Source: Chrysophaeum taylorii (Eukaryota > Sar > Pelagophyceae > Pelagomonadales > Pelagomonadaceae). Taken from it: 64,000 nt of DNA. The notes under the pieces were generated by a model that was not told the origin of the DNA, searched no databases, and was given only the letters and a program-made list of their open reading frames with translations. Shown here one piece after another: positions 61,250 to 64,000 of this stretch. Numbering within the stretch: the stretch's first letter is position 1; every line of letters starts with the position of its first letter. Location: positions 83,470 to 147,469 of the forward strand of contig JAQMWT010000358.1 in NCBI GenBank assembly GCA_029834535.1, given 5' to 3'. The translations under genes were made by a program, and so were the position numbers.

Positions 61250-62510
61250 AAAGACGTCAGGAAAGGCATTGTGGCAGAAAGAGACAGGAGATGTCGGGCG
61301 AAGTCACGAGGTGAGGTAACGAGCACGAAGCCGGAGGAAGGGAGGAGCTTCCGTACTACGGGTGAAGATATCGCTAAGGTTGTCAAGGCGGGGATTATGT
61401 TGGAGATCAATGATGTGGTTGCGATGATATTCGGCGGTGCTGTAAAAGCGAATATCAATATGGCGGGTGCGCCGCGTGAGACATTGGAAACGGACTTGGG
61501 TGACGGTGGTTCTGTTATCGACATACATTTGTACCGTGTGACGAGGAGATCAAAGTCATCAAAAAGTTTGAGAAGCCAAGAGAGCTTAGCAGTAGCGGCG
61601 TAAAGAGCGAGCAACTCAGCTTCAAAAGAGGAGCGGGCGAGGAGGTACTGCGAGCGTGAGCTGTAGGAGATCATAGAGCCACCAAGCTGAAAACAATAGC
61701 CAGTTGTAGAGTGACAGTCATCAGGGTCGTCGGCCCAGCTGGAGTCGGAATAACCAGAGAGACGAAGGGTAGAATCGCGACCAAGAACAAGGGCAAGATC
61801 TTGAGTACCATTGAGATAACGGAGGGTATGAGATAGAGCTTGCCAGTGGGGTTTACATTTCACGGATAGCATGGGATTGGTCGATAGCGAGCGTGCGACG
61901 TGCGCGATCACGCGTAATGCGGAGACCAACGTAAGTGTGAAGATCGAGCTCGTTGACATCAGTGAAGGCTTTGAAACGGAGGAAGAAGGCTTGGTAATGG
62001 CCAAGGCAATGACGAGGGTGCGCCACAAGAAGATCATCAACGACAAGAACAAGATTAGAACGACAGTATAATTAAGCAAGAGCTTGTAACTGCAAGTGTC
62101 ACCAGATCCGCGGACGAAGCCACAATCATTGACAAGGAAGCGTTCTAAGTAAAGCCACCAGTAGGGACATGCTTGCGGGTAACCGTACCAAGAGCGACAG
62201 AGTTTGGAAATGAGTGTGGAGGTATCTTTGGGTTGGCTGCGAGCATAGCCTTCGGGTGGCCAGACATAGATGTCGTCGTCAATGGGAGCTTGGATAAAAG
62301 CGGAGCTGACATCCAACGTATGCAAATCCCAGTCGTGAACAGCAACGCCAGACAGGGGCTTGTATGAAAGCGGAGATGACATCTACAGGACGGTACGTGT
62401 CGTGGTAAGCAATGCCGTGAACCTGGGTGTAACCGCGGACAACGAGATGAGCATTGTGCGATTTGAAGCGGCCAGATTCATACTTCGTACGGTGGACCCT
62501 CTTCAAAGGG
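61250..62510 (-). mobile_element. Degenerate Ty1/copia retrotransposon (RT and RNase H region)
   Basis: Minus-strand pieces in several frames: the RT start (YESGRFKSHNAHLVVRGYTQ, then HDTYRPV), LDVSSAFIQAPIDDDIYVW with PPEGYA, and ISKLCRSWYGYPQACPYWW. Then comes the RNase H region (LRYLNGTQDLALVLGRD, GYSDSSWADDPDDCHSTTGY, SSFEAELLALYAATAKLSWL), and a third frame with RRTRHIDIRFYS and NLSDIFTRST. This order is that of Ty1/copia pol. The YVDD box is not in frame, and there are several shifts plus a local duplication of SAFIQAP. No LTRs are visible. It is a dead copy. Confidence 0.85.
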
Positions 62511-64000
62511 CAGATGGTGCCAGAAAAAGTAGAAGGAACGCGAACAACATCCGAGCAACCGAGCTGACCGAGGGAATGATATTCTGTGGCAAGGGCTTGT
62601 AACCGACGTGCAGGATTTGGATGGGCTGGGCGAGACAGAGGGGAAGGAAGACATAATGAACTAACAAACGAAAGCTAGAATAATTAACGTACAGGGAAGG
62701 ACAAGAGGACACAGAATCGAAGGGAATGACAAGATGCCACAGAATCGACAGTGCGTGGTGAAACGCCAGTATTATGGGTTTGAGTTGGCTCTCCATTTGT
62801 TTCTGAATAATGTGCGCTTTTTGTCGACTTTGCGCGGTCGGCTCCGTTTGGCTCGACTTTGTTTTGCATGCTTTTTGTTTTGCATGCTTTTTGTTTTGTC
62901 GGCTCTGGTTGGCTCGACTTTGTTGTGCACTTTTTGTTGTTTTCTCTCTTTGGTTCGTCGGAGTTTATGAGCTCGTAGAATGGTCGGTTCACGTGATGGG
63001 GTGATCAGTCCCAGTGAAACCGGCGCATTCTCATCAAACACAGGGGACAAGGGGGCAACAGCGGAAGAACAGGTGATAATCGGGCAACAGCAGGAACAGG
63101 TGACAATGGGGCAACAGTAGACGAGAGCTGAAAGGCGGAACAACGTTGAAGTTCCTTCGGTGGTTGACATTGCAAGAAACCTGATAAGCGAAACTGTCAG
63201 CAAAATCGAGGTCTGAAGAACAAGAGCGACAATAGTGCCTGGGGAGACTTGCGTTAAGCGATTGTTGCCACTGAGGATCGCAGCGGGGTAAAGATAGCGG
63301 GAACACAGGCTGGTATATATGATGGCAGTGTACCAGACGTCTGATGAGAACGTGGCCTTTGGGCAGATATGCTGCATGGTGCATGGTGACCAGGTTATGA
63401 CGATGGTCGGAGTCGACAGAAGCAAAAACAGGCGTAAGCAGGTTTGATGCGAACGTGGGTGTTTGGTTGTTGTGGTGCGAGCAAGTTGCCATGGGCACGA
63501 CCGCGTCCTGTACGCAAAAATGGAAGACTTCGGACGCGCCAGCGGTGTAAGGAACGAACACGGGTAGACCAGACAGCTGTATGTCAGCCTGCTGTGGCAG
63601 ATAAGGAAGTGGCCCGTTTTCGCATTCGCAAGAGCGAAGTTGCCATATGGGCCAACGTTGGAGGAGCAAGCGGCGAGCTTCGCTTGTCATACTCGAATAG
63701 ACTGCGGTAGAAGTTGGCGATAGTGGCAAAACAGTTGTGGCACGTAAGAACGTTGCAGATAGCGTCGCAGTGACACGTAAGAACATTGCAGATAGCGTCG
63801 CGGGTGCTGAGCACCAATTCACTGCGAGAGCAAAACCGGATTGTAAAGGTCAGAAAAGCGGCGAAAAGGCGATAGTGCGCGAAGGAGAACCACAAATCAC
63901 ACAGCAAAGAAGCGTCTGTCCAGGATCCCGAAGATGAGCGATCCAACCACATAGGAAGCACGAAAGCTGCGCACGCGAAAAATGGACAGGCACAGCTTAG
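62511..64000. other. Decayed repeat DNA at the window end
   Basis: Probably the upstream part of the same copia-type element, but I cannot identify gag, protease or integrase motifs. There are internal short duplications, such as GTAAGAACGTTGCAGATAGC near 63747 and its near-copy at 63778, and TTTGCATGCTTTTTGTTTTG near 62863-62900. No gene is supported. Confidence 0.45.

Noticed and set aside
62734-63004. Short Cys/Phe/Leu-rich frames near 62.8 kb
   Set aside because: They come from TTTGCATGCTTTTTG duplications; low complexity, not genes.

Overview
The window is nuclear DNA of a eukaryotic microalga, most likely a stramenopile (heterokont) with a red-derived complex plastid and a flagellated stage. 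Four things point that way. Genes carry very short spliceosomal introns (33-87 bp where resolved, many of 35-56 bp). Two proteins begin with a signal peptide followed by a transit-like stretch with a Phe-containing cleavage region. There are flagellar or centriolar type proteins (a DM10-domain protein and a centrosomal coiled-coil protein). Genes are packed tightly on both strands, often tens of bases apart. No prokaryotic operon logic applies. The exact lineage (pelagophyte-like or another) cannot be fixed from the sequence alone.

Layout. 1-35.6 kb is gene-dense and GC-rich: a truncated coiled-coil protein, a secreted YHYH protein, a four-TM protein, an RRM protein, a metallo-beta-lactamase-fold protein, a sulfotransferase, a GlcG/HbpS protein, a broken methyltransferase, a nine-exon 7.6-kb fatty acyl-AMP ligase/carrier/membrane protein (10971-18616), a cytidylyltransferase fused to a CDP-alcohol phosphatidyltransferase, a START protein, a carotenoid isomerase-like oxidoreductase, a GT25 glycosyltransferase, a 2Fe-2S ferredoxin-like protein, a DM10 protein, a helical-repeat/EF-hand protein, a DXO/RAI1 decapping enzyme and an unknown. 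35.6-44.1 kb is a repeat block: seven degenerate copies of the 3' part of a Helitron-type PIF1 helicase plus short-repeat spacers, five head-to-tail on the minus strand and bounded by one inverted copy at each end, next to a duplicated retroelement-like repeat. 44.2-60 kb is gene-dense again: a VWA protein, a C2/P450/lipoxygenase fusion, an acyl-CoA-binding protein, an L,D-transpeptidase with a peptidoglycan-binding domain, an FKBP, a cyclin, a large centrosomal-like coiled-coil protein, an F-box-like protein and an ankyrin protein. 60-64 kb is repeats again: an eighth helicase copy, a minisatellite and a decayed Ty1/copia element.

Functional themes. Several genes handle lipids: the FAAL megaprotein, the cytidylyltransferase/phosphatidyltransferase fusion, the START protein, the C2-P450-LOX fusion and the ACBP. 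The most unusual architectures are the P450-LOX fusion, the FAAL-carrier-triple membrane/hexapeptide protein, the two-step headgroup enzyme fusion and the eukaryotic L,D-transpeptidase. All exon structures below come from splice motifs plus restored family homology, read by eye; none has transcript support here.
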